A DNA stretch of 22,905 nt from CAYPTI01 sp964413525 [NCBI: uncultured bacterium] (GCA_964413525.1 CAYPTI010000011.1:1-22905); one strand, 5' to 3'. Shown: positions 8,148 through 17,041, counted from the first letter of the stretch. The notes: generated by a model not told the origin, from the sequence alone. A program made the numbers and translations.

Positions 8148-8225
8148 TGGTACGCCCGGCAGGATTCGAACCTGCGACTTTCGCCTCCGGAGGGCGACGC
8201 TCTGTCCGGGCTGAGCTACGGGCGC
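8148..8225 (-). tRNA. tRNA-Arg (anticodon CCG), CCA encoded
   Basis: The 78-nt sequence folds into a full cloverleaf. The acceptor GCGCCCG pairs with CGGGCGT (G1-U72 wobble at the end). The D arm is GCTC/GAGC with a 10-nt loop, and the anticodon arm is TCGCC-CTCCGGA-GGCGA with anticodon CCG, reading the Arg codon CGG. A five-base variable loop AAGTC is followed by the T arm GCAGG-TTCGAAT-CCTGC. Discriminator base is A and the terminal CCA is encoded. CGG is a frequent Arg codon in this GC-rich DNA. Confidence 0.96.
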
Positions 8226-8355
8226 CCGAGAGAAACCGTAATCTTATTGCGGCTGGGTTCGGACCGCAAGACCGCTCAATCAACGGCTTAAACCCAATCT
8301 CCTCCTTCGAACCAGCTTCAGATAACAGAACCACAGCCGATCGGAGGTTCCTCGT

Positions 8356-8889
8356 TCATCGTTCGCTGTGCTCCGATAGAGCGGTCATCAGTTCCCGGCA
8401 GAAATCCGGTATGTCCTTGACCACTCGACCCCAGACGAAGGGATCGTCCCGGAAGGCCGCCTCGTCCCGCCAGGTGGCTCCGGCGTTCTCGAGGTCGTCC
8501 CTGATCCCGGTGCTGCCCGTGGCCTCGTGACCGTCAACGATCCCGGCCGACACGGGAACCCAGCCCCCGTGGCAGATGCTTCCGATGAGTTTGTTCTCCT
8601 CATAACAGTGCCGGACCAGGTCGAGGACGGCCCGGTCCCGGCGCAGCTTGTCCGGGGCCCAGCCCCCGGGGATCACGACGGAATCAAGGGAAGCCGGGTC
8701 CATCCGATCGGCCGGTCGATCCGGTTCCGCCGTCAGACCGCGTTTTCCCGTATAGGTTGGCTGGCGTCCGGTGTCGAGCACGGTAACCTCAACCCCGGCT
8801 TCCTCCAGCCGCATCCGGGGAACCCAGAATTCAAGATCCTCAAACCCTGCTTCCAGAAACACTCCAACGTGAAGCCCGTCAAGCGACAT
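8356..8889 (-). CDS. DJ-1/PfpI family protein (class I glutamine amidotransferase-like)
   Basis: This 177-residue protein is a DJ-1/PfpI family member, a cytoplasmic flavodoxin-like fold. The nucleophile elbow is SICHGGW with C106 and H107. The acidic partner lies in AGFEDLEFW (E17), and VVIPGGWAPDKLR is the family strand-turn motif. Length is close to YhbO/PfpI (about 170 residues). Members have been reported as intracellular proteases, chaperones, or glyoxalase/deglycase enzymes acting on methylglyoxal damage; which applies here cannot be read from the sequence. GGGAGGG lies 7 nt before the ATG. It is a single gene upstream of the tRNA on the same strand, back-to-back with the transhydrogenase operon. 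Confidence 0.9.
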   Translation of the reverse strand: MSLDGLHVGVFLEAGFEDLEFWVPRMRLEEAGVEVTVLDTGRQPTYTGKRGLTAEPDRPADRMDPASLDSVVIPGGWAPDKLRRDRAVLDLVRHCYEENKLIGSICHGGWVPVSAGIVDGHEATGSTGIRDDLENAGATWRDEAAFRDDPFVWGRVVKDIPDFCRELMTALSEHSER

Positions 8890-8999
8890 GGCGAAACCCT
8901 CCCGTTGAAACCAGATTCATGACGTTCTGGTTCCGTGCGTCCGGGTTCCCGACCGGCGTGATCAGCCCACGGTTCACGCCGCGGAGCGGGATCCCTGAT

Positions 9000-9049
9000 G
9001 TCCCGGTACCCGCCGCGGGACCGAGCGCCTGTGGTGTAGCTACCGGGGC
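9000..9049 (+). repeat. Nested inverted repeat A in the pnt leader
   Basis: GTCCCGGTA (9000-9008) and TACCGGGGC (9041-9049) pair over 9 bp with one G-U. The loop carries a smaller CCCG-CCG-CGGG hairpin (9009-9019). This could be a structured RNA or a DNA operator. Confidence 0.4.
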
Positions 9050-9089
9050 GTCCCGGTGAATCAATTGTACCCGCTTCGGTGGCCGGTAC

Positions 9090-9139
9090 GAAGCCAGGGG
9101 TTGCGGTTTGATTCGAACCGGTTTCACCACCCTGGCTTC
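9090..9139 (+). repeat. Nested inverted repeat B in the pnt leader
   Basis: GAAGCCAGGG (9090-9099) and CCCTGGCTTC (9130-9139) form a perfect 10-bp inverted repeat. The 30-nt loop holds an inner CGGTT-TGATTCG-AACCG hairpin. The architecture resembles element A, 90 bp upstream, in span (50 bp) and nesting, but not in sequence. Confidence 0.45.
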
Positions 9140-9154
9140 CAACCTGGCTTCCAA
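9131..9154 (+). repeat. Tandem 12-bp direct repeat
   Basis: CCTGGCTTCCAA occurs twice with no gap (9131-9142, 9143-9154). The first copy is the right arm of inverted repeat B, so the left arm could pair with either copy. Confidence 0.6.
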
Positions 9155-9224
9155 ATCGACGAGGCGATATTCATTCGATTCTCGGGCGATCGGAGACCGC
9201 TGGTCACGTCTTTCCATAATTCCT

Positions 9225-9253
9225 TTGATTCAAGGAAGATAGATAGTTATCGT
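9225..9253 (+). promoter_or_regulatory. Candidate promoter of the pnt operon
   Basis: TTGATT (9225-9230) and TATCGT (9248-9253) are separated by 17 bp; each matches the sigma-70 consensus at four of six positions. An inverted repeat TTCCTT-tgattc-AAGGAA (9220-9237) overlaps the -35 and could be an operator. Confidence 0.3.
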
Positions 9254-9310
9254 TTGGATTCCTGTGCATTCCAGCGAACTTCTCGATCCGTGAAAGGAAC
9301 GATCCGGACG

Positions 9311-10459
9311 ATGATTGTGGGTACGGTTAAGGAAACCGCTCCGGGTGAGACCCGGGTTGCCATCACGCCCGGAAGCGCCCGGAAACTGATCCGGAACGAT
9401 CACCGGGTGGTCGTGGAATCGGACGCCGGCCGGCGAGCCGGCTTCCGGGACCGGGATTACGAGGAAGAAGACGTCGAGGTGGTGGATTCCCGCGAGGCCG
9501 TGTTCGAGCAGGCCGACGTGGTGGCTGTGGTCAACGGGCTGGCGAACCATCCGGAGGGCTGGTCGGACGATCTGGAGCACACCCGGGCCGAACAGACCAT
9601 CGTGGGGCTGATGAATCCGTACGAGACGGACGATCTGCTCGAGCAGGCGGCCGGTCGGGACCTGTCGGTCCTGGCGATGGAACTGATTCCCCGCATCAGC
9701 CGGGCCCAGAGCATGGACGCGCTCTCCTCCCAGGCCAACATCGGCGGCTACAAGGCGACCGTGCTGGCAGCCCAGAAACTTCCCAAAATGTTTCCCATGA
9801 TGATGACCGCCGCGGGGACCGTGAAACCGGCGAAGGTCTTCGTGATCGGGGCCGGGGTGGCCGGCCTGCAGTCCATCGCCACCGCCAAGCGGCTGGGCGC
9901 CCAGGTGGAAGGGTACGACATCCGACTGGAAGTGAAGGAACAGGTCGAAAGCCTGGGAGCCGACTTTGTCGAACTTGATCTTGAGACGGAGGGTGCGGAA
10001 GGGGAGGGCGGCTACGCCCGGGAGATGGACGAGGAGTTTTACGCCAAACAGCGGGAACGGCTCACCGAGGTTCTGGAGTACTCGGACGTCGTGATTACGA
10101 CCGCCAACATCCCGGGCAAACCGGCCCCGGAACTCGTTTCGGAAGAGATGATCGAACAGATGCCGCCCGGGGCGGTCATCGTCGATCTGGCCGCCGTCAA
10201 CGGGGGAAACTGTGAGCTGACGGAAGCCGGGGAAGAAAAAGCCGTTCACGGCGTCACGATCCTGGGACCAACCGACCTCCCCCGGACCGTTCCCTACCAC
10301 GCCAGTCAGCTGTACTCCAACAACGTGGCCTCCCTGATCAACGAATTTTCCTCCGACGGGGAACTGAACCTGGATCTCGAGGACGAGATCATCGATTCGA
10401 TCCTTCTCACCCACGAGGGTCAGGTTCGGAATCCCCATCGGTCAACCGACGAGGAGTAA
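9311..10459 (+). CDS. pntAA: NAD(P) transhydrogenase subunit alpha 1 (NAD(H)-binding domain dI)
   Basis: Soluble domain I of proton-translocating transhydrogenase, 382 residues. It binds NAD(H) and passes hydride to NADP+ held by the beta subunit. The start is MIVGTVKETAPGETRVA, as in the alanine dehydrogenase/PntA superfamily; a GTG seven codons upstream (9290) is possible, and the AAGGA nearby is 12 nt from the ATG, so the start is uncertain. The motif RISRAQSMDALSSQANIGGY (about 128-147) and the Rossmann motif GAGVAGLQSIATAKRLGA (180-197) are intact. It lacks the membrane part, which is encoded by the next gene, so this is the split (three-subunit) form. An AAGGAG for the next gene lies right at the stop. 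Confidence 0.95.
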   Translation: MIVGTVKETAPGETRVAITPGSARKLIRNDHRVVVESDAGRRAGFRDRDYEEEDVEVVDSREAVFEQADVVAVVNGLANHPEGWSDDLEHTRAEQTIVGLMNPYETDDLLEQAAGRDLSVLAMELIPRISRAQSMDALSSQANIGGYKATVLAAQKLPKMFPMMMTAAGTVKPAKVFVIGAGVAGLQSIATAKRLGAQVEGYDIRLEVKEQVESLGADFVELDLETEGAEGEGGYAREMDEEFYAKQRERLTEVLEYSDVVITTANIPGKPAPELVSEEMIEQMPPGAVIVDLAAVNGGNCELTEAGEEKAVHGVTILGPTDLPRTVPYHASQLYSNNVASLINEFSSDGELNLDLEDEIIDSILLTHEGQVRNPHRSTDEE

Positions 10460-10472
10460 GGAGCCTCCCCCC

Positions 10473-10760
10473 ATGGATCAGCTGATTACCATGCTCACGA
10501 TCTTCATTCTGGCCGGATTCGTCGGGTTCGAAATCATCACCAAAATCCCGCCGAACCTCCACACGCCGCTGCTGTCCGGGGCCAACGCCATCTCCGGGAT
10601 TACCCTGGTGGGATCCGTGGTGCTCGCGATGCAGGGCGGCAACACCCTGGCCGTCGTGCTGGGATTCATCGCCGTGGTGATGGCGACGATTAACGTCGTC
10701 GGCGGCTACCTGGTAACCCACCGGATGCTCGGCATGTTCCGAAAGGACAAGGAGAACTAA
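10473..10760 (+). CDS. pntAB: NAD(P) transhydrogenase subunit alpha 2 (membrane)
   Basis: Small integral-membrane subunit of 95 residues, corresponding to the C-terminal membrane part of the fused E. coli PntA. Helices occupy about residues 4-22, 35-54 and 57-80. The family sequence KIPPNLHTPLLSGANAISGI is seen between helices. It forms part of the proton channel with the membrane part of PntB. It begins 13 bp after the alpha 1 stop with AAGGAG about 9 nt before ATG, and ends 3 bp before pntB. Confidence 0.95.
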   Translation: MDQLITMLTIFILAGFVGFEIITKIPPNLHTPLLSGANAISGITLVGSVVLAMQGGNTLAVVLGFIAVVMATINVVGGYLVTHRMLGMFRKDKEN

Positions 10761-10763
10761 CCG

Positions 10764-12209
<1,446 letters not shown>

Positions 12210-12461
12210 CCCCGACAGCCGGCTCCTTCTTCATCCCTCGTTGATCGTCCCGTTCCGGGGCAGCGATGGTCCTGTTTTGCCTCGGCCGGTCCGGTTGGAA
12301 CTTCCCTTCCCGCTTCGATCCCTTCAGCCGGCGCTCCGGACGCCGACCCCCACCGGGTCCCAACCGGACGAATGGTTGCTTGAATCACCGGACATCTGCC
12401 TGCACACTGGTAACCGATGCGCGGGCTCTCCAACCCAACCGTCGGACCGGGAGGTACACCC

Positions 12462-12905
12462 GTGAAGATCCGGGTAGCCGAAATTCTGGAGGCAAAAGGG
12501 GACTTCGTCCTGACCATTTCGTCGGACAAGTCCGCCCTGGATGCGCTGGAACAAATGGTCCACCGGAACGTCGGGTCGATCATCGTGATGGAGGAGGGGT
12601 CCGTCGCCGGGCTGTTCAGCGAACGGGACTACATCCGGCGGATCGTGCTCAGCGAAACGTCCGACGGCTCCGTTCCCGTCGGGGACGTGATGACCGAACG
12701 GCTGGTGGTCGTGGATCCGGGATACAACGTCGAGGAATGCATGGCGATCATGACCTCAAAACGGATCCGGCACCTGCCGGTAATCGAGGACGACAACCTG
12801 GTGGGCATCGTTTCCATCGGGGACTGCGTGAAGAAGCTCTCGGAACAGGCTCAGCTCCGGATCAAGCACCTGGAGGGCTACATCACCGGCGAGTACCCCC
12901 ATTGA
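12462..12905 (+). CDS. Two-CBS-domain protein
   Basis: 147-residue protein made almost entirely of two CBS domains (about residues 6-62 and 73-128). The first has DALEQMVHRNVGSIIVMEEGSVAGLFSERDYIRRI and the second ECMAIMTSKRIRHLPVIEDDNLVGIVSIGDCVK. CBS pairs bind adenosine nucleotides (AMP, ATP, NADH, SAM) and usually regulate a partner. The GTG start at 12462 has GGGAGGT six nucleotides upstream; the ATG at 12417 has no such site. It lies 252 bp after pntB, on the same strand, so it may or may not share its transcript. A role in sensing adenylate or NAD state near the transhydrogenase is attractive but unproven. Confidence 0.9.
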   Translation: MKIRVAEILEAKGDFVLTISSDKSALDALEQMVHRNVGSIIVMEEGSVAGLFSERDYIRRIVLSETSDGSVPVGDVMTERLVVVDPGYNVEECMAIMTSKRIRHLPVIEDDNLVGIVSIGDCVKKLSEQAQLRIKHLEGYITGEYPH

Positions 12906-12985
12906 CGGAAGACCCCTTACCGTTTCCCCGGAAGACCGTCCCCCCGGTTCCCGACTCGACTCCCTGACGTTGAGCCACCGTAGAC

Positions 12986-13168
12986 CTATCGATGGTGGCG
13001 AAAATACCGCAGCGCCACCCCGTAATGGTCCACGATTCGTTCGAGCGTTTCCACCGCCTCGTCCCCGATCTCATCCCGGTGGTCCCGGATGGCCTCCAGG
13101 GCGGAACGAGTCTCTTCCTTCCCGACCGCTTCGTTCATCACTCGCTCGACGTCCTCCTCGATGCTCAT
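12986..13168 (-). CDS. Small acidic protein of unknown function (60 residues)
   Basis: Starts MSIEEDVERVMNEAVGKEET and ends in VALRYFRHHR. It is predicted to be mostly alpha-helical, with an acidic body and a basic tail. No family is recognised. GGGAG lies 9 nt before the ATG, and a good -10 hexamer TATACT (13189-13194) stands about 20 nt upstream, so the short frame is better supported than the longer one reading back to 13453, whose added N-terminus is antisense to the promoter of the next gene. It is convergent with the CBS gene. Confidence 0.65.
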   Translation of the reverse strand: MSIEEDVERVMNEAVGKEETRSALEAIRDHRDEIGDEAVETLERIVDHYGVALRYFRHHR

Positions 13169-13188
13169 GGTTATCAACTCCCGCAAGA

Positions 13189-13229
13189 AGTATATTCGAT
13201 CAAACAAGGTAGTCGTGCAGGCGATCAAA
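13189..13229 (-). promoter_or_regulatory. Promoter region with repeated TTTGATCG upstream of the 60-residue protein
   Basis: On the minus strand a TATACT -10-like hexamer (13189-13194) is preceded by two direct copies of TTTGATCG (13197-13204 and 13222-13229), 25 bp apart start to start. No convincing -35 is present, which would suit an activated promoter. The repeats may be an operator. Confidence 0.35.
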
Positions 13230-13339
13230 TACGACCGCTGGTTCGTTCTTACCTCCCCAAACCCATACCCTCGGTAGGTCTTGTATCGTAACCGACGGGT
13301 TGCCGGGAGAAAACAATGCAACCCTCCCCCGAATAACAC

Positions 13340-13368
13340 TTGCAAGGGTGCCAAAACTATGATAAAAA
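13340..13368 (+). promoter_or_regulatory. Candidate sigma-70 promoter for the four-helix membrane protein
   Basis: TTGCAA (13340-13345) and TAAAAA (13363-13368) are 17 bp apart in an AT-rich pocket that is unusual for this DNA, about 40 nt before the ATG. Each hexamer matches consensus at four of six positions. Confidence 0.4.
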
Positions 13369-13407
13369 AAGATGCAATGAACAAACTTAAGGAAGGAGTA
13401 ACCTTAT

Positions 13408-13959
13408 ATGAAATCCGACGGGGAAGCACAACCGGAAACGCTGGAGGAAGCACTCCGACTCTCCAGGGTCGTCGGACTGTTCATGTCGGCGGGGGTTCTG
13501 GTGGTGTTGTTCGTCGTGTTGGCCGTTCAGTGGATGGTGGGAGAATCCCTGCTTTCGGTGCTGGGGTTGGCGAATCTGACGTTGTGGGTCCACCTGGGGC
13601 TGGCCGCTCTGGTCGTCGCCGGCACCGCGTTCAGTCTCTCGGTCGAACCCTCCCTGCTCAAGAAGCTCCGGCGGGATCCGTACCCGTCGTCACGGGATGA
13701 GGTGAACCGGAACCATTATTCCGTCCTCAAACAGCGTACCGTGACCCAGCTAACCATTGCCGAGATTCTGGGGCTTGTCGGCGTGGTCGGATACCTGTTC
13801 ACGGGCTCGCCCCTCGACCTGCTGATCTCACTGGTTCCGGCCGGATACCTCTGTTACCGGCATTTCCCCACCCGTACCGGCTGGATCGAGCTGATCCGCT
13901 CCGAGGGAGTCGAACCCAGCATGCTGTGGGATAATCCCCGGACCGAATCAACCGGCTGA
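13408..13959 (+). CDS. Unrecognised four-helix membrane protein (183 residues)
   Basis: Four hydrophobic stretches are visible: about 20-42 (VVGLFMSAGVLVVLFVVLAV), 57-78, 114-131 and 134-151. A basic loop LLKKLRRDPYPSSRDEVNRNHYS separates helices 2 and 3 and would be cytoplasmic by the positive-inside rule. No conserved domain or catalytic motif is recognised. Translation signals are strong: GGAAGGAG lies 9 nt before the ATG, within an AT-rich leader holding a plausible promoter. It stands alone between the small acidic gene (divergent) and the FUSC gene (convergent). Confidence 0.75.
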   Translation: MKSDGEAQPETLEEALRLSRVVGLFMSAGVLVVLFVVLAVQWMVGESLLSVLGLANLTLWVHLGLAALVVAGTAFSLSVEPSLLKKLRRDPYPSSRDEVNRNHYSVLKQRTVTQLTIAEILGLVGVVGYLFTGSPLDLLISLVPAGYLCYRHFPTRTGWIELIRSEGVEPSMLWDNPRTESTG

Positions 13960-14080
13960 ACGATCCGGTTCCTTCCACCTGACCTGCGTCTAACTTCTCG
14001 GGCCCCGCGAGCAGGGACGTCCTTCTCCGGACTGTATTCGGCTCGATTCCTGGACTTCTAACCGAAGCTGCTCGAAACCG

Positions 14081-15145
14081 TCATCGGTCCTCCCGGCGTT
14101 CAATTAAGTGTCGGATGTTCTCGTCCAGCAGTCGAAATTCCTCTTCAAATTCATCCGGCCGGGACCAGCGGTCGGGCCGGAGGGTCTCCCCCTCCGGCTT
14201 TCCTCCTTCGATGTAGGTAACCATCCGTTCCACGGCGGTTGTTCGGTCAGATAGAGCCTGCTGAAGCTCCCGGTTCACGTCGGATTCCGGAGGATGGTGG
14301 AGCAACTTCAGCAGCAGGGTCCAGGTGTGGTGGACCAGGTTCTTGATCAGCAACAGTCGGGCCCGTACTTCCCTGATTTCGTCAAGTTCAAGGATCGAGA
14401 CCGTCCAGTGAGCCTCCCGATCAAGCTGGGCCAGATCCCGCTCCATGTCGTGAATCGATTCGAACAGATCCCGGAGCCGATCCAGGGAGGGTTCGAGTTC
14501 CCGTTCCTCGGGCGGGTGGCTCAATTCGGCCGAAGAAAGGGACTCCAACCCGCTGACGAGCTTCTGAAGAATGGAGCGCAGGTTCAAGGCCAGCCGGTCC
14601 CGGTACCGGAACAGGGAGGAACCGTAGTTGAGCAGGGTCGCGGTGGCGAGGCCGATCAGGATCGTGGCGTACCGGATGTGAAACATGTCCCAGAATCCCT
14701 GATCGGGGATCATGCGGGGGAGGCAGGCGAGGTAGACGACGGTGAAGATCGCGATCGTGGTCCCCTTGCCCAGGTTGAACCGGAGGCAGAGAAAAATCGT
14801 GATGCCCATCGCGGCCGCGGCCTGAAACATCCACCAGTAATCGAGCAGGTCCCCACCCGACCCGAGCAGAACGACGGCGGAAACCCCGGCCCCGAGGGTG
14901 GTGGCCAGCAGCTGGTCCCAGGACCACCGGAGGCCGCGGTACAGGTTCGGCTGCAGGGTCGCGACCGCCACGAAGGAGGCCGATAAAAAATCTATCACTC
15001 CGAGCCAGGCCGTAACGTGAAGGCTGAGCAGAACCGCCAGGACGTACTTGGTCGTAATGATCGTGCGGCGACGGGTCCGGAGCCATTCGGGACCTTCCGT
15101 CATCAACGAACTCAACGGTCCTTCGAACGAAGCATCGAACGCCAA
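14081..15145 (-). CDS. FUSC / aromatic acid exporter (ArAE)-like membrane protein
   Basis: About 354 residues from the proposed start. The N-terminal half has about six transmembrane helices, in the FUSC/ArAE_1 style: TTKYVLAVLLSLHVTAWLG, then VAVATLQPNLYRGLRWSWDQLLATTLGA, the family's hallmark loop between helices. Residues about 185-354 are a soluble, charged helical region with coiled-coil tendency. Relatives include half-size exporters of aromatic acids; the substrate here is unknown. I favour TTG at 15145, since GGAAGG lies 8 nt upstream and it begins 4 nt after the tlpA-like stop. ATG 15103 is an alternative and lacks a good site; the frame is open to 15193. Tightly linked to the tlpA-like gene. 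Confidence 0.82.
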   Translation of the reverse strand: MAFDASFEGPLSSLMTEGPEWLRTRRRTIITTKYVLAVLLSLHVTAWLGVIDFLSASFVAVATLQPNLYRGLRWSWDQLLATTLGAGVSAVVLLGSGGDLLDYWWMFQAAAAMGITIFLCLRFNLGKGTTIAIFTVVYLACLPRMIPDQGFWDMFHIRYATILIGLATATLLNYGSSLFRYRDRLALNLRSILQKLVSGLESLSSAELSHPPEERELEPSLDRLRDLFESIHDMERDLAQLDREAHWTVSILELDEIREVRARLLLIKNLVHHTWTLLLKLLHHPPESDVNRELQQALSDRTTAVERMVTYIEGGKPEGETLRPDRWSRPDEFEEEFRLLDENIRHLIERREDR

Positions 15146-15149
15146 ATAA

Positions 15150-15860
15150 TCAGCCTTCCAACAACCCCCGAAGCAGCGAGCGCAGCTCCTCATTGTTCCA
15201 GTCCCGGTAACTCAAAAACCGCCCGATCACCGTGCCCTCGGGGTCGATCAGAATGGTCTCGGGCACCCCGGTGACGTAGAACTCGTTGGCCAGGTTCCCG
15301 TCCCGATCCAGCAAAATCCGGTAGTCCAACCCCTGGTGACGTACGTAATCCCTCACCAGAGACGGCTCCTGCTGGATGTTGACCCCCACCACCCGGAGCG
15401 GAGCATCACGGAAGGCCTCGTTCAGGTTTTGAAGCGTGGGAGCCTCGGTCTGACAGATGGCACACCAGGTTGCCCAGAAGTTCAACAGGATCCATTTCCC
15501 GTGCAGATCCCGGGCTGAAATCCGGTCACCTTCCAGCGTTCGCAGCGATAGGTCCGACAACCGGTCGGGCAAATTGTCAGTGCTGATGTCCTGATCCCGG
15601 AGACCGGTCCGGACGTCCTCGGGTAGGGATTCCGGGAGGGACCCGGCGGAGCGGTCGGGAACGTCCAATCGATCCGGATCCCAGGACCCTCCGCCTCGCT
15701 CCTCGTCGGTGAGCTGAACCACCCGGTCCCGAAAGGCGGACTGATCCCGCTCCAGGGAGACCACGGCCTGGATTTCCTGGTAAAAAAGTGTTCCCAGGAT
15801 TCCGGCGACCACCAGAATCCCCGCCGTGGCTCCGTAGCGGTACAACCGACTCCAATCCAT
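15150..15860 (-). CDS. TlpA/ResA-like membrane-anchored thioredoxin
   Basis: 236-residue protein from the ATG at 15860 (GTG 15863 is also possible). A transmembrane anchor spans about residues 11-28, followed by a linker rich in Asp, Arg and Ser. The C-terminal AhpC/TSA-TlpA domain (about 98-232) has KWILLNFWATWCAICQTEAP with active-site CAIC (133-136) and the cis-proline in TGVPETILIDPEGTVIGR (P200). Such proteins reduce periplasmic disulfides or assist cytochrome c maturation; no cytochrome gene is nearby. It is four nucleotides from the FUSC gene and lies 177 bp behind senB on the same strand. Confidence 0.9.
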   Translation of the reverse strand: MDWSRLYRYGATAGILVVAGILGTLFYQEIQAVVSLERDQSAFRDRVVQLTDEERGGGSWDPDRLDVPDRSAGSLPESLPEDVRTGLRDQDISTDNLPDRLSDLSLRTLEGDRISARDLHGKWILLNFWATWCAICQTEAPTLQNLNEAFRDAPLRVVGVNIQQEPSLVRDYVRHQGLDYRILLDRDGNLANEFYVTGVPETILIDPEGTVIGRFLSYRDWNNEELRSLLRGLLEG

Positions 15861-16039
15861 CACGACTCGAACCGTCCTTCCCGTCCGTCAGCCCTCGGCG
15901 ATTGGGTCACAAATCGTATGGAAAACGCCTTGCAGCCCGTAAAGGATATCAGGATTCCGGTCGGAGGACGAAGCAACCGCCGGGGACCCGGCATCGGGGA
16001 ACAACGGCACTCCGATCGAATGCTTCCCGAGCGAACCCC

Positions 16040-17041
16040 TCAGGACGGAACAGCAATCAATTCCTCCATCAGGTCTCTCCACTTCCGTTTCTCGCGCCCG
16101 CGGGAGGCCGGTTCGGGATCCATTGTTTTGATCCGATCACGGAGCCGGTTCAAGAAGGACTCCTCCCGCTGAATTCGTCGGATGATTTCGGCCAGCGCCG
16201 ATTCATCCTCCACGGGAAACAACCCCGGATAGCCGTCCGGGAGCAACCCCCGGTTGCCGGGAATGTCCGAAGCCAAAACCGGAGTCTCCAGGGCAAGCGC
16301 CTCCGAAACTACGTTGGCGCCTCCCTCCATTCGGGAGGAAACAACCATCAGGTCGGAACGATCGATCAACCCCAGGGCCTGAGCCCGAGAGACTTCGCCC
16401 ACCCACCGGTACCCGGCCACCTCCTCCGTGAACCGGCGGGCCCGGTCGGCGTACCCTGGCTCCGCTTCGGCCCCGACGTGCCGAACCGCCGGCCGTCGAT
16501 CCTCGGGAATTCGTTCCAGCGCTCGTACCACCCGGAAGGGGTCCTTCTCCCACCTCAGGTGTCCGACGACGCTGATGAGCAATTCATCCCCGAGTTCACG
16601 ATCCTTTCCCAGCCACGACGACTCCGGGGACAGGGACTTCAGATCGACGGATTGTTCGATCACCCAGGCGTCCTTCCGCCTCGCCGCGGGCAATTCCCGG
16701 AGGGCCTCCGACTGGAGAACAACGAACCGGTCGGCTAACTCCACGCTCTGTCGAGCCGCCGGGTCATCGGGCAGATCCCGGTACAGATCGGTTCCGGTCA
16801 GAGCCAGAATAATCGGACGGTCGGGATGGTGCTTCGAAAAGTACCGAATCGTCTCGTTCCCGTGGACCGCGTGGAGGGCGATCAGAACCTCGGCCGGCTG
16901 GTCCTCGTACGTCTCCACGACCGGTACCCTGTAACCGAGGGAACGAAGAATGCCCTCCCAGCGGTCGGCCGTGACCCGGTTCCCCCGCCGGTCGGACTGA
17001 TCGGGGGGGATCTTCATCAGGACGGTGGGTTGTGCGGTCAT
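16040..17041 (-). CDS. senB: SenB-type glycosyltransferase (probable selenosugar synthase)
   Basis: 333-residue GT-B type glycosyltransferase. It closely fits the family typed as TIGR04348 and later named SenB: GNRVTADRW (20-28), LIALHA (53-58), ALTGTDLYRDL (80-90), VVGHLRWEKDPFRV (158-171), SRMEGGANVVSEAL (236-249) and ASDIPGNRGLLPDGYPGLFPV. SenB condenses selenophosphate with a UDP-sugar to give a selenosugar, the selenium donor for selenoneine. The ATG overlaps the SenA stop (ATGA at 17038-17041), with GGAG 9 nt upstream inside senA, so translation is coupled. Caveat: substrate cannot be proved from sequence, and a sulfur-sugar role is not excluded. No selenophosphate synthetase is in the window. 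Confidence 0.85.
   Translation of the reverse strand: MTAQPTVLMKIPPDQSDRRGNRVTADRWEGILRSLGYRVPVVETYEDQPAEVLIALHAVHGNETIRYFSKHHPDRPIILALTGTDLYRDLPDDPAARQSVELADRFVVLQSEALRELPAARRKDAWVIEQSVDLKSLSPESSWLGKDRELGDELLISVVGHLRWEKDPFRVVRALERIPEDRRPAVRHVGAEAEPGYADRARRFTEEVAGYRWVGEVSRAQALGLIDRSDLMVVSSRMEGGANVVSEALALETPVLASDIPGNRGLLPDGYPGLFPVEDESALAEIIRRIQREESFLNRLRDRIKTMDPEPASRGREKRKWRDLMEELIAVPS

Larger units (their letters stand above)
8890..9310. other. 421-bp divergent intergenic region upstream of the transhydrogenase operon
   Basis: No supported coding sequence. It contains two nested inverted repeats (9000-9049 and 9090-9139), a tandem 12-bp direct repeat (9131-9154), and an inverted repeat overlapping a candidate promoter (9220-9253). 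It probably holds the controls of the pnt operon and the promoter of the DJ-1/PfpI gene; the part 8890-8999 shows nothing else I can name. Confidence 0.5.

Noticed and set aside
9100-9129. Possible tRNA T-arm in the pnt leader (TTCGAA with flanking pairs)
   Set aside because: The loop register does not match a T loop and no acceptor, D or anticodon arm can be formed around it.
9056-9310. N-terminal extension of the transhydrogenase alpha 1 gene back to 9056
   Set aside because: The added 85 residues resemble nothing in the family, run through the inverted repeats, and the standard N-terminus MIVGTVKE starts at 9311.
12986-13453. 155-codon minus-strand frame with a hydrophobic N-terminal part
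   Set aside because: The first 95 codons are antisense to the promoter and start of the 13408 gene; the short frame from 13168 has its own ribosome-binding site and -10.
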